A DNA stretch of 64,000 nt from Paenibacillus_AB sp036577625 (lineage in GTDB: Bacteria; Bacillota; Bacilli; Paenibacillales; NBRC-103111), in the NCBI RefSeq assembly GCF_036577625.1, contig NZ_JARBDC010000044.1, forward strand, positions 1-64,000. The letters are read 5' to 3'. How positions within the stretch are numbered: position 1 is the first letter of the stretch; every line of letters starts with the position of its first letter. A program made the position numbers and the translations under genes. The notes under the pieces were generated by a model. The model was not told the origin of the DNA. It saw only the letters and a list, made by a program, of their open reading frames with translations, and ran no database searches. Below, in pieces: positions 1 through 8,905 of the stretch.

Positions 1-2
1 CC

Positions 3-881
3 GGGGGGCCGGCCGGACAGGAGGCCGGCGCTGCAGCCGGCGCGAACGGGCCGCCGGCGGAGCAGGGCGGCGTCGTCCCGACCCCGACGGGCGGAGCTCC
101 GGCCGCCGACCCGCAGACGAAGCCGGTTGCAACCGCGGGCGCGGGCACCGGCGGGGACGTTCAGCCGGACGCGGTCGCCGCGAAGCCGACGACCGGGGGG
201 AGGAAAGTCGTTTTCGTCTACCATTCCCATCCGCGGGAATCGTGGGTGCCGGAGCTGAACGTCAAAAACGCGAACGAAGCGGAAGACTCGCAAAAAAACG
301 TGACGCTCGTCGGCAAGAGGCTGGCGGACAAGCTCGAGGAACGCGGCATCGGCGCCCTTCATTCGGCGACCGATTATCCGACGAAGGTGCAGGGCTACAA
401 CTGGAACTATTCCTATAAATATTCGCAGCAAACGGTCAAGGAGGCCGTCGCGCAAAACAAAGACATTACGTTTTTGTTCGACATTCACCGCGATTCGGCG
501 GCGCGCGAAGTGACGACGGCTAAAATCGGCGGGACGGACTATGCCAAAGTGTACTTTATCGTCGGCAAGAAGAACGAGCGCTGGGAGCAAAACGAAGCGT
601 TCGCCGAACGCATCCACGAAAAGCTGGAGGCGGCGTATCCGGGACTGTCGAGGGGCATCTGGGATAAAGGAAGCGGGGGGCACGCGGAATACAACCAGTC
701 GCTGTCGCCGAACAGCATCCTGATCGAAGTCGGCGGACCTTACAATTCGCTGGAAGAAACGTACCGGACGGCGGACGTGCTGGCCGGAGCGATCGCGGAT
801 CTGTATTGGGAGGCGGAACGAGCGAACGCCTCCGCGAAGACGGACGGCAAAGCCGCCGGGCTGCTGGCGGCAAACCGATAA
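3..881 (+). CDS. spoIIP: Stage II sporulation protein P (5' partial)
   Basis: The reading frame is open from the window edge, so the N-terminus lies outside. SpoIIP is a peptidoglycan amidase/endopeptidase that works with SpoIID and SpoIIM to thin septal wall during engulfment in sporulation. The visible part starts with a Gly/Pro/Ala-rich linker (about 70 codons), then the Amidase_3-like catalytic domain. It begins at HSHPRESW (around nt 219-245), with a second histidine in DIHRD (around nt 481-495) and a glutamate in LIEVGG (around nt 721-738), which fit the metal and catalytic positions of the family. A GTG at 246 is in frame but falls inside the conserved domain, so it is not the start. 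The next gene follows in the same direction after 39 nt, as in the gpr-spoIIP-yqxA order of Bacillus. Confidence 0.93.
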   Translation, partial: GGPAGQEAGAAAGANGPPAEQGGVVPTPTGGAPAADPQTKPVATAGAGTGGDVQPDAVAAKPTTGGRKVVFVYHSHPRESWVPELNVKNANEAEDSQKNVTLVGKRLADKLEERGIGALHSATDYPTKVQGYNWNYSYKYSQQTVKEAVAQNKDITFLFDIHRDSAAREVTTAKIGGTDYAKVYFIVGKKNERWEQNEAFAERIHEKLEAAYPGLSRGIWDKGSGGHAEYNQSLSPNSILIEVGGPYNSLEETYRTADVLAGAIADLYWEAERANASAKTDGKAAGLLAANR

Positions 882-920
882 TCGTACCGGCCGGACGCCG
901 GTCAGAAGGAGTGAAGCGGG

Positions 921-1328
921 ATGGCACGCCATTCGGTAACGTTGATCGCGGTCATATTGATGCTGTGCTTCGGCATATTTTTCGGGATCGAGCTCGCCAC
1001 CAAAGGAATGGAGCGCATTCAAGGTTCTGCCGCGGGCTATGCGCCGCAGGGGCAGCCGGCGGCGGGCGGCGTGCCGTACGCGAACGCGGCGGCCGGACAG
1101 CAAAGCAGGGGGGCGGCGACGGGCGAGCTCCCCGCGAACGCGGACAAGTCGTCTCCGTCCCCGCAGGCGGGCGCGCAGGCACCGGCCGCGGCGAAGCCGC
1201 AGCCGCAGCCGATTGTGGCCGACTCCGGCATGAACCGGGTCGGCAACCAAATCGGCGACATGCTGCAGACGGTCGCCCACGGCACGATCCGGACGATCGT
1301 CTCGCTGCTGGACAGCATCGTCAATTGA
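921..1328 (+). CDS. DUF3679 (YqxA-like) membrane protein
   Basis: A 135-residue protein with one N-terminal transmembrane segment (about residues 7-27) followed by a Gly/Ala/Pro/Gln-rich low-complexity stretch and a short C-terminal helix-like segment. Position directly after spoIIP matches yqxA, which encodes a DUF3679 protein in Bacillus; the N-terminal segment LCFGIFFGIELATKGMERIQ fits that family. Function is unknown; co-transcription with spoIIP suggests a sporulation or envelope role (inference). The start is ATG 921 with AAGGAG about 8 nt upstream. It is convergent with the FhuF-like gene, with only 9 nt between stop codons and no clear terminator in the gap. Confidence 0.8.
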   Translation: MARHSVTLIAVILMLCFGIFFGIELATKGMERIQGSAAGYAPQGQPAAGGVPYANAAAGQQSRGAATGELPANADKSSPSPQAGAQAPAAAKPQPQPIVADSGMNRVGNQIGDMLQTVAHGTIRTIVSLLDSIVN

Positions 1329-1337
1329 CCGGCGCGG

Positions 1338-2186
1338 TCACTTTGCCCGCTCCCGGGACTTTTCCCGAAGCTTGAGCTTCATCTCTTCGCGCTTCGCGTC
1401 GTTCAATATCGGACACGTGTAGCATTTGACCCCGTTTTCCCGCCGGTACCACATGCAGCACGAGGAGCGGACGATGACCTTTTTGTCCGGGTCGTACGGG
1501 CTTTCCACATAGACGGGTTCGTGGACGTACGGATTTTTGCGGCGGTTGAACACTTCCGGGCCGAGGCCGTCGACGAGCAGCTCGAGGTGCTTCCGATAGT
1601 TCTGCCGCGCTTCCTCGTCCGGAGCGAACTGGATGACGAAATCGGAGACCGTCACCATGCGGGCGCCGAACTGGTTCCAGATCAAATCCGGCTTGAAGCC
1701 TCCGCGCGCCGCGGCGAATTCGACGACCGGATTGACCGTGCGGCGGAACAGCCGCGTCAGCTCCTGCACGACGGCATCGTCCCGCCCTTGCTCGGGAAGC
1801 GGGGACCAGCGGACCTCGTTTATGTTCAGGATGAGGTGCGGATGGTCGCCGTGCCGCTCGAGCTGCACCGTCAAATTGTCGATCGACAAGTCGAGCACGC
1901 GGCCGTACAGCCACATATACGTATGAACGGCGGCGGGAATGCCGAAAAAGGCGAGACCGACGAACGAAACGGCGATGTCGAGTCCGAGGCCGTTCAGCAT
2001 GTCGCGGCCGCGGCGCAGCAGGTCGTCCATCGTTTCCGGGCGGAGCAGATCGGCGGCGGGCGTCGAATAAACCGGATCGTCCGAGCCCGACGGCGATATA
2101 TGGAAATATTTCTCGGCCAGCGAAAGGTCGAGCGCGGGCTGAGCCTGCGCGGAATGGCCGGAACTCGATGATGGTGCGGATGACAT
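1338..2186 (-). CDS. FhuF-like siderophore-iron reductase
   Basis: A 282-residue protein whose C-terminus carries the FhuF-type [2Fe-2S] cysteine pattern C-C-x10-C-x2-C (Cys 243, 244, 255 and 258). In FhuF proteins this cluster reduces ferric siderophores in the cytoplasm to release iron. The start chosen is the ATG at 2186, with AGGAGG 9 nt upstream. A longer in-frame ATG (2210) would place the ribosome site inside the coding sequence. A Fur-like operator and a TATAAT box lie immediately upstream, so repression by Fur and induction in low iron is expected. No siderophore transporter is adjacent. The N-terminal two thirds are divergent, so the substrate cannot be named. Confidence 0.72.
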   Translation of the reverse strand: MSSAPSSSSGHSAQAQPALDLSLAEKYFHISPSGSDDPVYSTPAADLLRPETMDDLLRRGRDMLNGLGLDIAVSFVGLAFFGIPAAVHTYMWLYGRVLDLSIDNLTVQLERHGDHPHLILNINEVRWSPLPEQGRDDAVVQELTRLFRRTVNPVVEFAAARGGFKPDLIWNQFGARMVTVSDFVIQFAPDEEARQNYRKHLELLVDGLGPEVFNRRKNPYVHEPVYVESPYDPDKKVIVRSSCCMWYRRENGVKCYTCPILNDAKREEMKLKLREKSRERAK

Positions 2187-2226
2187 GGGCCGTATCCTCC
2201 TGTTCGGCACGCGTCGCGCCTAAGTA

Positions 2227-2251
2227 AATGAGAACGATTATCATTATTATA
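2227..2251 (-). promoter_or_regulatory. Fur box overlapping a -10 element
   Basis: On the minus strand a perfect TATAAT lies at 2251-2246, followed by an inverted repeat whose plus-strand form is TGAGAAC-G-ATTATCA (2229-2243). This matches the 7-1-7 Fur core TGATAAT-N-ATTATCA in 12 of 14 arm positions. The operator lies just downstream of the -10 of the FhuF-like gene, which suits repression by iron-loaded Fur. The -35 is weak (TTTCGA with a 16-nt spacer). Confidence 0.72.
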
Positions 2252-2455
2252 CAACAAACTTTGGAAATCGAAAAGCGGCAAATTCGCCGGAATCGTACCG
2301 TCCCGCAGGCGGGCGACGCCTTTCGACGAATCGGTCAAACACCCGCTGGTTTGTCCGCGCAGCAAATGGTATGATATAGGGGTGAATTGTCGAACGCTTA
2401 CGAGGTCAGCTTTGCGCATGCAAAGCTAGTAGTAAGCTCTTAAGGAGGAATTAAG

Positions 2456-2980
2456 ATGAGCCGGCGCTTTGTCATCGAAGCCGTGCTGGTTGCCGTATAC
2501 GGTCAACTGCTGGTGCCGGGCCGTCCCGTGGAATATTTGGTACCGTATTCCACCATCCAGGAGCTGTACGAAATGAGAGACAGCGACGAACCCGTCATGC
2601 CTGATCAAGACGACGACACCCATGTAAAGCAAAAAATCGGCGAACTGATCGCGTTTTTCGAGGAATCGTTCAATCGCAAAAAGATTGAGCGGGCGCTGCA
2701 AATGCCTTGGAAAAAAAGTCCGCCGCTGCTCGTAAACGACGAAGTGACGTTTACGATCGTCTATGCGATCGACAACGCCCATTACGGCGAAACGTTCGAT
2801 CCCGTAGAGACGGAGCTGATTTTGACGGCGCTGCACGAAAAAGCTCCGATCGTAACGGATCAGCTTGAATTTCTTGACAAAGTGATCGACGGGGAAGTGC
2901 CCGTTCAAACATACGACGTCGAGGATTTCGAATTCGCTTTGGAGGAACAGCTTACGGAAGAAGATTGGAAGACGCTTTAA
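2456..2980 (+). CDS. Conserved hypothetical acidic protein
   Basis: A 174-residue acidic protein (many Asp/Glu in residues 40-65 and 140-174) with no signal peptide, membrane segment or catalytic motif I recognise. From memory, close relatives occur in Paenibacillaceae and are sometimes labelled ADP-heptose synthase. Nothing in this sequence shows a nucleotidyltransferase HxGH or a sugar-kinase motif, so I do not adopt that name. The ATG at 2456 is preceded by AAGGAGGA with 7 nt spacing, so it should be well translated. It is monocistronic: a strong terminator follows and its neighbours are unrelated. It lies between the spoIIP block and the polysaccharide locus. Confidence 0.75.
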   Translation: MSRRFVIEAVLVAVYGQLLVPGRPVEYLVPYSTIQELYEMRDSDEPVMPDQDDDTHVKQKIGELIAFFEESFNRKKIERALQMPWKKSPPLLVNDEVTFTIVYAIDNAHYGETFDPVETELILTALHEKAPIVTDQLEFLDKVIDGEVPVQTYDVEDFEFALEEQLTEEDWKTL

Positions 2981-3081
2981 GGAACCGTCGCGCCGGCAAA
3001 CGCCGCATACCGCCCGCATAACGTCTCGAAAAGGCGCACCGCCGGGCGGACCGTCCCGGCGGCCGAACGCGTTCGGACGGA

Positions 3082-3126
3082 AAAGACGCCCATCCACCGC
3101 ATGCCGCGGTTCCAGGGCGTCTTTTT
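3082..3126 (+). terminator. Rho-independent terminator after the 2456-2980 gene
   Basis: Perfect 10-bp arms AAAGACGCCC (3082-3091) and GGGCGTCTTT (3115-3124) run into a T-rich tail. The arms are A-rich at the left, so the hairpin could also work on the opposite strand. Confidence 0.82.
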
Positions 3127-3520
3127 AATTGTTAAAGGATTTACATCTTTTCGGGTTCCTTTTTGATAATCTCGTGGTATGCACAATGAGACCGATAGCG
3201 TCGCCTCACATTTTTTGAAAACGAAAAGAACGCTGAGCATGAAGCGAGTGGCCTTTCGTTTCCACGTACGGCGTATCCTTAGGCTGCCGGGCCACTGGAA
3301 TAAACGAACTGGAAAACCTTCCAGTTAATCCGCTCTCCTATAGGCATCGTTTCGGATGACCGGGAAAAGCTCCAGTTAAAATGTCACCGTATCGACGAAA
3401 AGCACGGTATGGACGAATTTATCGGGACGATTTCCCGTTGTTTTGCCCTGAAACGGGAAACTACCGCAAATAGCGGGAACATGTCCATCCCGTTTCCCGT
3501 GCCGCCGCCGTTTCGGCGTA
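3127..3520. other. Non-coding stretch with small hairpins
   Basis: No convincing gene. The stretch holds short inverted repeats: AACTGGAA/TTCCAGTT at 3307-3326, with a further CCAGTTAA near 3372, and TTTCCCGTT/AACGGGAAA around 3430-3460. Short reading frames on both strands here have no ribosome site and arise from these repeats. Confidence 0.5.
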
Positions 3521-3606
3521 ATCCCCGTTCCCTCCCCATGATTAAGCGTATCGGTTTGCACGCCAAAGAACCGTCCGGACGTTTTCCCGGACGGGTTTTC
3601 TTATTT
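3521..3606 (+). repeat. Interspersed structured element, copy 1
   Basis: The first of three copies of an approximately 57-nt conserved block in this window. Its core reads GCGTATCGGTTTGCACG and is followed by a terminator. Here the end of the block forms the perfect hairpin CCGTCCGG (3571-3578) / CCGGACGG (3587-3594) followed by GTTTTCTTATTT. It lies just past the 3' end of the ROK gene and is transcribed, if at all, toward it. Confidence 0.7.
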
Positions 3607-3620
3607 GCGCGGACTTCGGC

Positions 3621-4826
3621 TTACGGGGCGAAATACGAGAACGACATATGGCGGTCGAGCGCCATATTGGCCGCCCCCAATGCGCCGCCGATTTCGTCGA
3701 ATTGCCCAACGTGGACGACGGTCGAGGCGGACAGCTGGCTCATCGCCCGCTGACGCATCACTTTGACGGCGGTTTCCACGTATAAGGGGGAGGCTTGCGG
3801 AATCGCGCCGCCGAGTATGAACGCCTCCGGATTGAGCAAATTGACCAGGTTCGCCATCGTAATGCCCAAATAAGTCGCGGCACTGCGGACGACTTCGCCG
3901 GCCAGCTCGTCTCCCTGCTCCGCCGCCCGGCAAACGTCTTCGGCCTTAAGCGTCTGCAGGTCGAAATCGCGATGCTGGAGGAGCGACGAATGTCCGCCCA
4001 GGCGAAGCAGCCTTCGCGCCTCGAGCTCCATCGCGGGGGCCGCGGACACCATCTGCAGGCAGCCGTTGTTGCCGCACGGGCAAAGCGGCCCGCCCGCATC
4101 GACGGTCGTATGGCCGATTTCGCCCGCTCCGCCTATTGCGCCGTGGATCAGCTCGCGGTTGACATAAATACCGGCCCCGATGCCGGAATCGATGCCGATA
4201 TAGACCATATGCCTGTACGCTTTTCCCGCGCCGTACCGGCATTCGGACAACCCGCGGGCGCGGCTGCGGTTGAGCACGACCGTCGGCCAGCCGACGGCTT
4301 TCTCGAGCATCGGGCCGATTTCGACGTGCTTCCATCCCATGGCGGCGGAGCTGCGAAGGAAGCCGCTGTGCGTATCGACGAGTCCCGGGATGCCGATTCC
4401 GATCAGCGGAAGCGGGCTTTTGTCAATTTTTTTATAAAAGTTCGGAAGTTCGTCCGCCAGCGCCCGAACGGCGTTCTCCGGCGAGAGCGGGTTGAACGTT
4501 ACGCGGCTTTTCTCCACCACGTTGCCGAGCAGGTCGAACGCGCCGATCGTCCACGTCTGATGGCTCAAATCGGCGCCGATAATGACACGGGAATGCGGGA
4601 CGAGCTCCAGGCTGGTCGCCGGCCGGCCTCCCGTCGATTGGCGGACGACGGTTTCATGAACGAGCCCGAGTTCTATCAATTCGCCGATCGCGACCGATAT
4701 CGTCGCCCGGCTTAAATCGGTCAATCGAGTCAGCTCGATTCGGGACAACGGGCCGTGTACCCGGAGCATTTGCAAAATGGCCGTCTTGCTGCCTTTCTGA
4801 TCCCATACTTTGCGCATTTGTTCCAA
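3621..4826 (-). CDS. ROK-family transcriptional regulator (XylR/NagC type)
   Basis: A 401-residue repressor. Residues 14-60 form a winged helix-turn-helix (ILQMLRVHGPLSRIELTRL). The rest is a ROK sugar-kinase fold with the ROK zinc-type cluster CPCGNNGCLQ around residue 252 and a glycine-rich phosphate motif (IGIDSGIGAG near residue 212). ROK regulators bind a sugar and release DNA. It is divergent from the lyase/sulfatase operon and the only regulator there, so control of that operon is the likely role (inference). The TTG at 4826 sits 7 nt from GAGGG; an ATG three codons later (4817) is the alternative. Downstream is copy 1 of the interspersed element. Confidence 0.88.
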   Translation of the reverse strand: MEQMRKVWDQKGSKTAILQMLRVHGPLSRIELTRLTDLSRATISVAIGELIELGLVHETVVRQSTGGRPATSLELVPHSRVIIGADLSHQTWTIGAFDLLGNVVEKSRVTFNPLSPENAVRALADELPNFYKKIDKSPLPLIGIGIPGLVDTHSGFLRSSAAMGWKHVEIGPMLEKAVGWPTVVLNRSRARGLSECRYGAGKAYRHMVYIGIDSGIGAGIYVNRELIHGAIGGAGEIGHTTVDAGGPLCPCGNNGCLQMVSAAPAMELEARRLLRLGGHSSLLQHRDFDLQTLKAEDVCRAAEQGDELAGEVVRSAATYLGITMANLVNLLNPEAFILGGAIPQASPLYVETAVKVMRQRAMSQLSASTVVHVGQFDEIGGALGAANMALDRHMSFSYFAP

Positions 4827-4939
4827 AACGATACCCTCGCAATTTTTACAAGTCGCTTCGTAGCGTTCCTTTTACGATATCAAAAACGGGATTCGTTCGC
4901 AACGGGGAACGGACGACTAATATAAATTTTTATACATAA

Positions 4940-5032
4940 ATTCGAACGAATTTAACGAATTCAAAGTAATATCGCCGAATTTTTTCGTGACTAAGTTTAG
5001 ATATTGACATAAGTGGAGAGCTGCCGTATGAT
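4940..5032 (+). promoter_or_regulatory. Promoter and candidate ROK operator of the polysaccharide operon
   Basis: A near-consensus sigma-A promoter, TTGACA (5004-5009) - 17 nt - TATGAT (5027-5032), lies about 97 nt upstream of the first lyase gene. Just upstream is an AT-rich tract with partly palindromic GAATT-TAACG-AATTC (4951-4965) and related TTCGAACGAA, a plausible ROK operator shared with the divergent regulator. The transcribed leader (5040-5110) includes AGCGCTC/GAGCGCT arms that could fold. The whole 4827-5128 gap holds no gene. Confidence 0.65.
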
Positions 5033-5128
5033 CAAGAAAAGCGCTCGCAAGGCGCGACGCGCTCGGGCAGAGAGCGCTTCCATTTCGGGGGCGCATCTGC
5101 GGCACTATGATCGAATGGAGGACCGCGA

Positions 5129-7429
5129 ATGTTTCCGAAACCGCCGATCACTCCCCCGCCGGAGCATCCCCGGCTGTTTTTCCGCAAACGGCATTTGCCG
5201 GAGCTGAAGGCGAAGACGACGCACCCCGAACTGAAGCAGGCATGGGAACGGCTGATCGGGTACAGCCGGTTCGGCGTCGAAGAAGCGAATGCCGAACATT
5301 GTCCGGGCGACGTGTACGTCATCGAAGCGAATGCGCTTCTGTACGCGCTGCTGGACGACAGGGGCGCCGGCCTGAAGGCGAAGCGGCTCGCCTTGTCCGC
5401 GATTACGAAGCCGTTCAATCCGAATTATCAGGACATTTCGCGGGAGATCGGCCGGCTTATGCTGGCGGGCGCCGTCGTTTACGATTGGTGCCACGATCTC
5501 GTTACCGCCGAGGAGAAGACGTTTTTGATCCGGCATTTCAAAAGGCTTGCGGGCTTGCTCGAATGCGGATACCCTCCGGTCAAGGAAGGCGCCTTCGTGG
5601 GCCACAGCTGCGAGTGGATGATTCAGCGAGACATGCTCGGGACCGGCATCGCGATTTACGACGAAGACCCGGAAATGTACGATTTGGCGGCGGGCCGTTT
5701 TTTCGACCAGATGGTTCCCGCGCGCAATTTTTTTTATCCGTCCGGCTGGCACCATCAGGGGGACGCTTACGGCGGCGTGCGCTTCCAGGGAGAATTGTTT
5801 CCGACGTGGATGTTCGACCGGATGGGCTTCGGCAACGTCTACGATCCGTCGCAGCGCGAGGTCGGCTACCAATGGATTTATACGCGGCGTCCGGACGGCA
5901 AGCTGCTGCGGGACGGCGATACGCCGCCGCCGATGCCGAACCAGACGAAGTACACGAGACTTCATTTCCTTTATTTGATGCTCGGCAGCTATTACAAAGA
6001 TCCGTATTTCGTATGCCAGCGGCGCAAGGACGAAGGGCGGCTGCACGATAAAGACGTGCTGTTCGCGTTCCTGTTTGCCGATCCGGACGCGGCGGCGAAG
6101 CCGCTGGACGAACTGCCGCTGACCCGCTATTTCGGCGCTCCGACCGGCGCGATGGTGGCGCGGACGGGCTGGGACGAAGGAATCGACGCCAAAACGGTCG
6201 TCGCGGAAATGAAGGTGGGCATGTATCAGTACAACAACCATCAGCATTTGGACGCCGGCGCGTTCCAGCTGTATTACAAAGGCAACCTGGCGATCGATTC
6301 GGGATCGTACAAAGGATCGTCGGGGAAATACCATTCCCCGCACAACAAATATTATTTCAAGCGGTCGATCGCGCACAATACGATACTCGTGTACGATCCC
6401 GACGAGCTGACCAAGCACCCGTACGTCAAGGACGGTGGACTCGTTTGGCCGAACGTGAACGACGGCGGGCAGCGATGGCCGAACGAGGGAAGGCCGCCGC
6501 TTACGCTTCACGATTTATTGAACAAAGATTTCAGGCGGGGCGACGTGCTGGCCTACGACTTCGGGCCCGACAAATTTAAACCCGACTACTCCTATATGAA
6601 AGGTGATATTACAGCCGCCTATTCGGATAAAATGAAGCAGTTTCAGCGCTCGTTTCTGTTTCTGAACTTCAAAAACGACGATCATCCCGCGGCGCTGATC
6701 GTTTTCGACCGCGTCGTGTCGGCGAATCCGGATTTCCGCAAATATTGGCTGCTGCACAGCATCGAAGAGCCTCGCATCGAAGACGGACGAACGATCGTGT
6801 CGCGCGGGGAGGACGGCTACAACGGGCAATTGGTGAACGACACGCTTTTGCCGGAGCGGAGCAACCGGCATATCGAGAAGGTCGGCGGCCCGGACAAACC
6901 GTATTGGGTGTTCGGCACGAATTTCGTCAACGATTATCCCGGAACGAAGGAGCAGGGAGAATGGCGCATCGAGCTTAGTCCGCGCGAGCCTTCGGCGCTC
7001 GATTTGTTTCTGAACGTCATGCAGGTGAAAGATATCGACGGTCCGGCGGCGCTGGATACATACAAAGTGGAGGGGCGAACGTTCGTCGGCGCGGCGATCG
7101 GCGATTGGGTCGTTTTGTTCGCCAAAAGCGGCGAGCGTCTGGCGGAGGATACGGAACTTCCGAACGTTCCGAACGCGGCGTACCGCGCAGGACGCACGCT
7201 GAACGTTATTGTGACCGATCTCGCGGCCGGCGTATGGACGGCGGAGGAGCGATCGGGCGGTGCGGATCAAGCGGGAGCGTCACGGCAGCCGCGGCATGCG
7301 GGCGATTTCGAGGCGAGCGCCGAAGGCGGTCTGATCTGCCTGCGCGGAGCGGACCCGGCCGCAACGATCGTGCTGCGCTATAAAGGCGCCGCGGACGAGA
7401 GACGAGCGGAACGGGAGGGCGCGAGATGA
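5129..7429 (+). CDS. Heparinase II-like polysaccharide lyase (PL21-type)
   Basis: A 766-residue protein with an N-terminal alpha/alpha-toroid (about residues 10-330) and a C-terminal heparinase II/III beta-sandwich domain. The signature NNHQHLDAG (about residues 369-377), followed by AIDSGSY and RSIAHNT, matches the zinc-binding and core region of Pedobacter heparinase II, whose length (about 770) is also close. That enzyme cleaves heparin and heparan sulfate by beta-elimination, giving unsaturated uronates. There is no signal peptide, so action on imported oligosaccharides in the cytoplasm is likely. It is the first gene of the operon, ATG 5129 after GGAGGA, and its stop overlaps the sulfatase start (ATGA). 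The exact polymer specificity cannot be read from sequence. Confidence 0.82.
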   Translation: MFPKPPITPPPEHPRLFFRKRHLPELKAKTTHPELKQAWERLIGYSRFGVEEANAEHCPGDVYVIEANALLYALLDDRGAGLKAKRLALSAITKPFNPNYQDISREIGRLMLAGAVVYDWCHDLVTAEEKTFLIRHFKRLAGLLECGYPPVKEGAFVGHSCEWMIQRDMLGTGIAIYDEDPEMYDLAAGRFFDQMVPARNFFYPSGWHHQGDAYGGVRFQGELFPTWMFDRMGFGNVYDPSQREVGYQWIYTRRPDGKLLRDGDTPPPMPNQTKYTRLHFLYLMLGSYYKDPYFVCQRRKDEGRLHDKDVLFAFLFADPDAAAKPLDELPLTRYFGAPTGAMVARTGWDEGIDAKTVVAEMKVGMYQYNNHQHLDAGAFQLYYKGNLAIDSGSYKGSSGKYHSPHNKYYFKRSIAHNTILVYDPDELTKHPYVKDGGLVWPNVNDGGQRWPNEGRPPLTLHDLLNKDFRRGDVLAYDFGPDKFKPDYSYMKGDITAAYSDKMKQFQRSFLFLNFKNDDHPAALIVFDRVVSANPDFRKYWLLHSIEEPRIEDGRTIVSRGEDGYNGQLVNDTLLPERSNRHIEKVGGPDKPYWVFGTNFVNDYPGTKEQGEWRIELSPREPSALDLFLNVMQVKDIDGPAALDTYKVEGRTFVGAAIGDWVVLFAKSGERLAEDTELPNVPNAAYRAGRTLNVIVTDLAAGVWTAEERSGGADQAGASRQPRHAGDFEASAEGGLICLRGADPAATIVLRYKGAADERRAEREGAR

Positions 7430-8883
7430 AAGGCAAACCGAACGTCGTGATCGTAATGGCGGATCAGCTTCGCCGGGACGCGCTCGGCAAGCATACGCCG
7501 AATATAAACCGGCTGCGGGCGGAAAGCTTCGCGTTCGAGCGGGCTTACTGCGCCTCTCCGCTCTGCGTTCCGGCCCGAGGCGCATTTTTCACGGGCAAAT
7601 ACCCGAACGTGACCGGCTCGCTCATCAATCCGTGGACGGAGCAGGAGAAGGCGCACGGGACGGTGCGGGCGGGGCATGCGAATTTGTACGGGCTGCTGGA
7701 AGCCGAATGGGACAGCTGGCATACCGGGAAGCAGCATCTGTTCGCCGAGCCGAAACCGGAGTTTGACGCGGGCAGCAAGACACATTGGCTGCAGCTGGAA
7801 GGGCGGTACGAATCGTTCATGAAGGCGAGCGGCAAACAAAAGCCGGGCGGACCGGCTTACAAAGGCATCGTTCCCGAGCTCGCCTTCGGCAAAGTTACGC
7901 GGAAGCGCACCTATTCGATTCCGGCGACGGGCCGGTTCGAGGAAAGCCTCGACTACTTTTACGACGGCTTCATATTGAACGATTCGCTGGAGGCGATTCG
8001 CCGCAGAGACCCGGGCAAGCCGTTCGCGCTGAACGCGATGTTCGTCGCGCCGCACCCTCCGCTGCAGCTTCCGGAGCCGTGGTATTCGATGGTGGACGAC
8101 GTCGAGCTGCCGGACAACGTCGGGGTATGGGCCGACAACCAGTCCCCGCTCCAGCTGTACAATTTGCCCGGCATGCTGGGAAGCTCGTACACGCGGGACG
8201 AATGGCGCGTCGTATGGAAAGCGTACCTCGGCCTTGTCGCCCTGCTCGACCATTGCGTCGGGCGGCTATTGGACGAACTGAAGCGGCACCGTCTATACGA
8301 CGATACGTTGATCGTCTTCGCCAGCGATCACGGGGAAATGCTCGGTTCCCATCGGTTATGGCAAAAAATGTGCATGTACGAAGAAGCGGTCCGTACGCCG
8401 CTGTTCATGAAGTTTCCCGCCGGCTTCGGGATCGGGGCCGGCCGCTCGGAGGAGCCGGTCAGCGGCGTGGACGTCCTTCCGACGCTGTGCGAGGCGCTGG
8501 GCGTCGAACCGCCCGAAGGAATGTCCGGCGTGTCGCTCATGCCGCTGGCGCGCGGAGAGCGGAAGCGGCTTGCGCGCGAGGCGATTTTCATCCAGTTCGA
8601 CGGCAACGGCGCCCGCGGCAACTTCCAGAGGTGCGTCGTCGAAGGACATCATAAGCTGATCGTCGACCTGTTCAAGGATGAGCTGTTCATCGAACTGTAC
8701 GATCTCGCGTCCGATCCGCAGGAAATGAACAATTTGGCGTTTCGGGCGGAAACGTACGGCGGCCGCGTCGAAAGCATGCTCGGCAGGCTGCGGGAGCATA
8801 TGCGCGCGACGAACGATTTGCTCGAAGTTCCGGACGGGGCGTACGAGCGGTTTCTGGCCGATTATTCGCCGTTCGAAAGCTGA
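7426..8883 (+). CDS. Type I sulfatase (formylglycine-dependent)
   Basis: A 485-residue arylsulfatase-family protein. It carries the Cys-type maturation motif CVPAR (47-51, CxPxR) followed by TGKYP, where Cys47 would become formylglycine. Metal-site features are MADQ (about 11-14) and ASDHGEM (about 298-304). It would remove sulfate esters from sugars released by the neighbouring lyases. There is no signal peptide. The start overlaps the lyase stop by 4 nt, which implies translational coupling and supports a shared substrate. No formylglycine-generating enzyme or anaerobic maturase lies in the window, so maturation must be encoded elsewhere. Position-specificity (2-O, 4-O, 6-O or N) is not deducible. 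Confidence 0.9.
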   Translation: MKGKPNVVIVMADQLRRDALGKHTPNINRLRAESFAFERAYCASPLCVPARGAFFTGKYPNVTGSLINPWTEQEKAHGTVRAGHANLYGLLEAEWDSWHTGKQHLFAEPKPEFDAGSKTHWLQLEGRYESFMKASGKQKPGGPAYKGIVPELAFGKVTRKRTYSIPATGRFEESLDYFYDGFILNDSLEAIRRRDPGKPFALNAMFVAPHPPLQLPEPWYSMVDDVELPDNVGVWADNQSPLQLYNLPGMLGSSYTRDEWRVVWKAYLGLVALLDHCVGRLLDELKRHRLYDDTLIVFASDHGEMLGSHRLWQKMCMYEEAVRTPLFMKFPAGFGIGAGRSEEPVSGVDVLPTLCEALGVEPPEGMSGVSLMPLARGERKRLAREAIFIQFDGNGARGNFQRCVVEGHHKLIVDLFKDELFIELYDLASDPQEMNNLAFRAETYGGRVESMLGRLREHMRATNDLLEVPDGAYERFLADYSPFES

Positions 8884-8905
8884 CCGGGACGGAGGCGAAG
8901 GAATC

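Noticed and set aside
3376..3566. Two short minus-strand frames opposite repeat copy 1
   Set aside because: Similar short peptides appear opposite copies 2 and 3 only because the DNA element is repeated. No ribosome sites.
3521..3606. Repeat element as a cyclic-di-GMP (GEMM) riboswitch on the minus strand
   Set aside because: GCAAACC resembles part of that aptamer, but the rest of the conserved core is missing and the terminator T run is on the plus strand.
5105..6511. Long minus-strand open frame opposite the heparinase II-like lyase
   Set aside because: Arg/Val/His-rich composition without any domain; it is the complement of a real gene.
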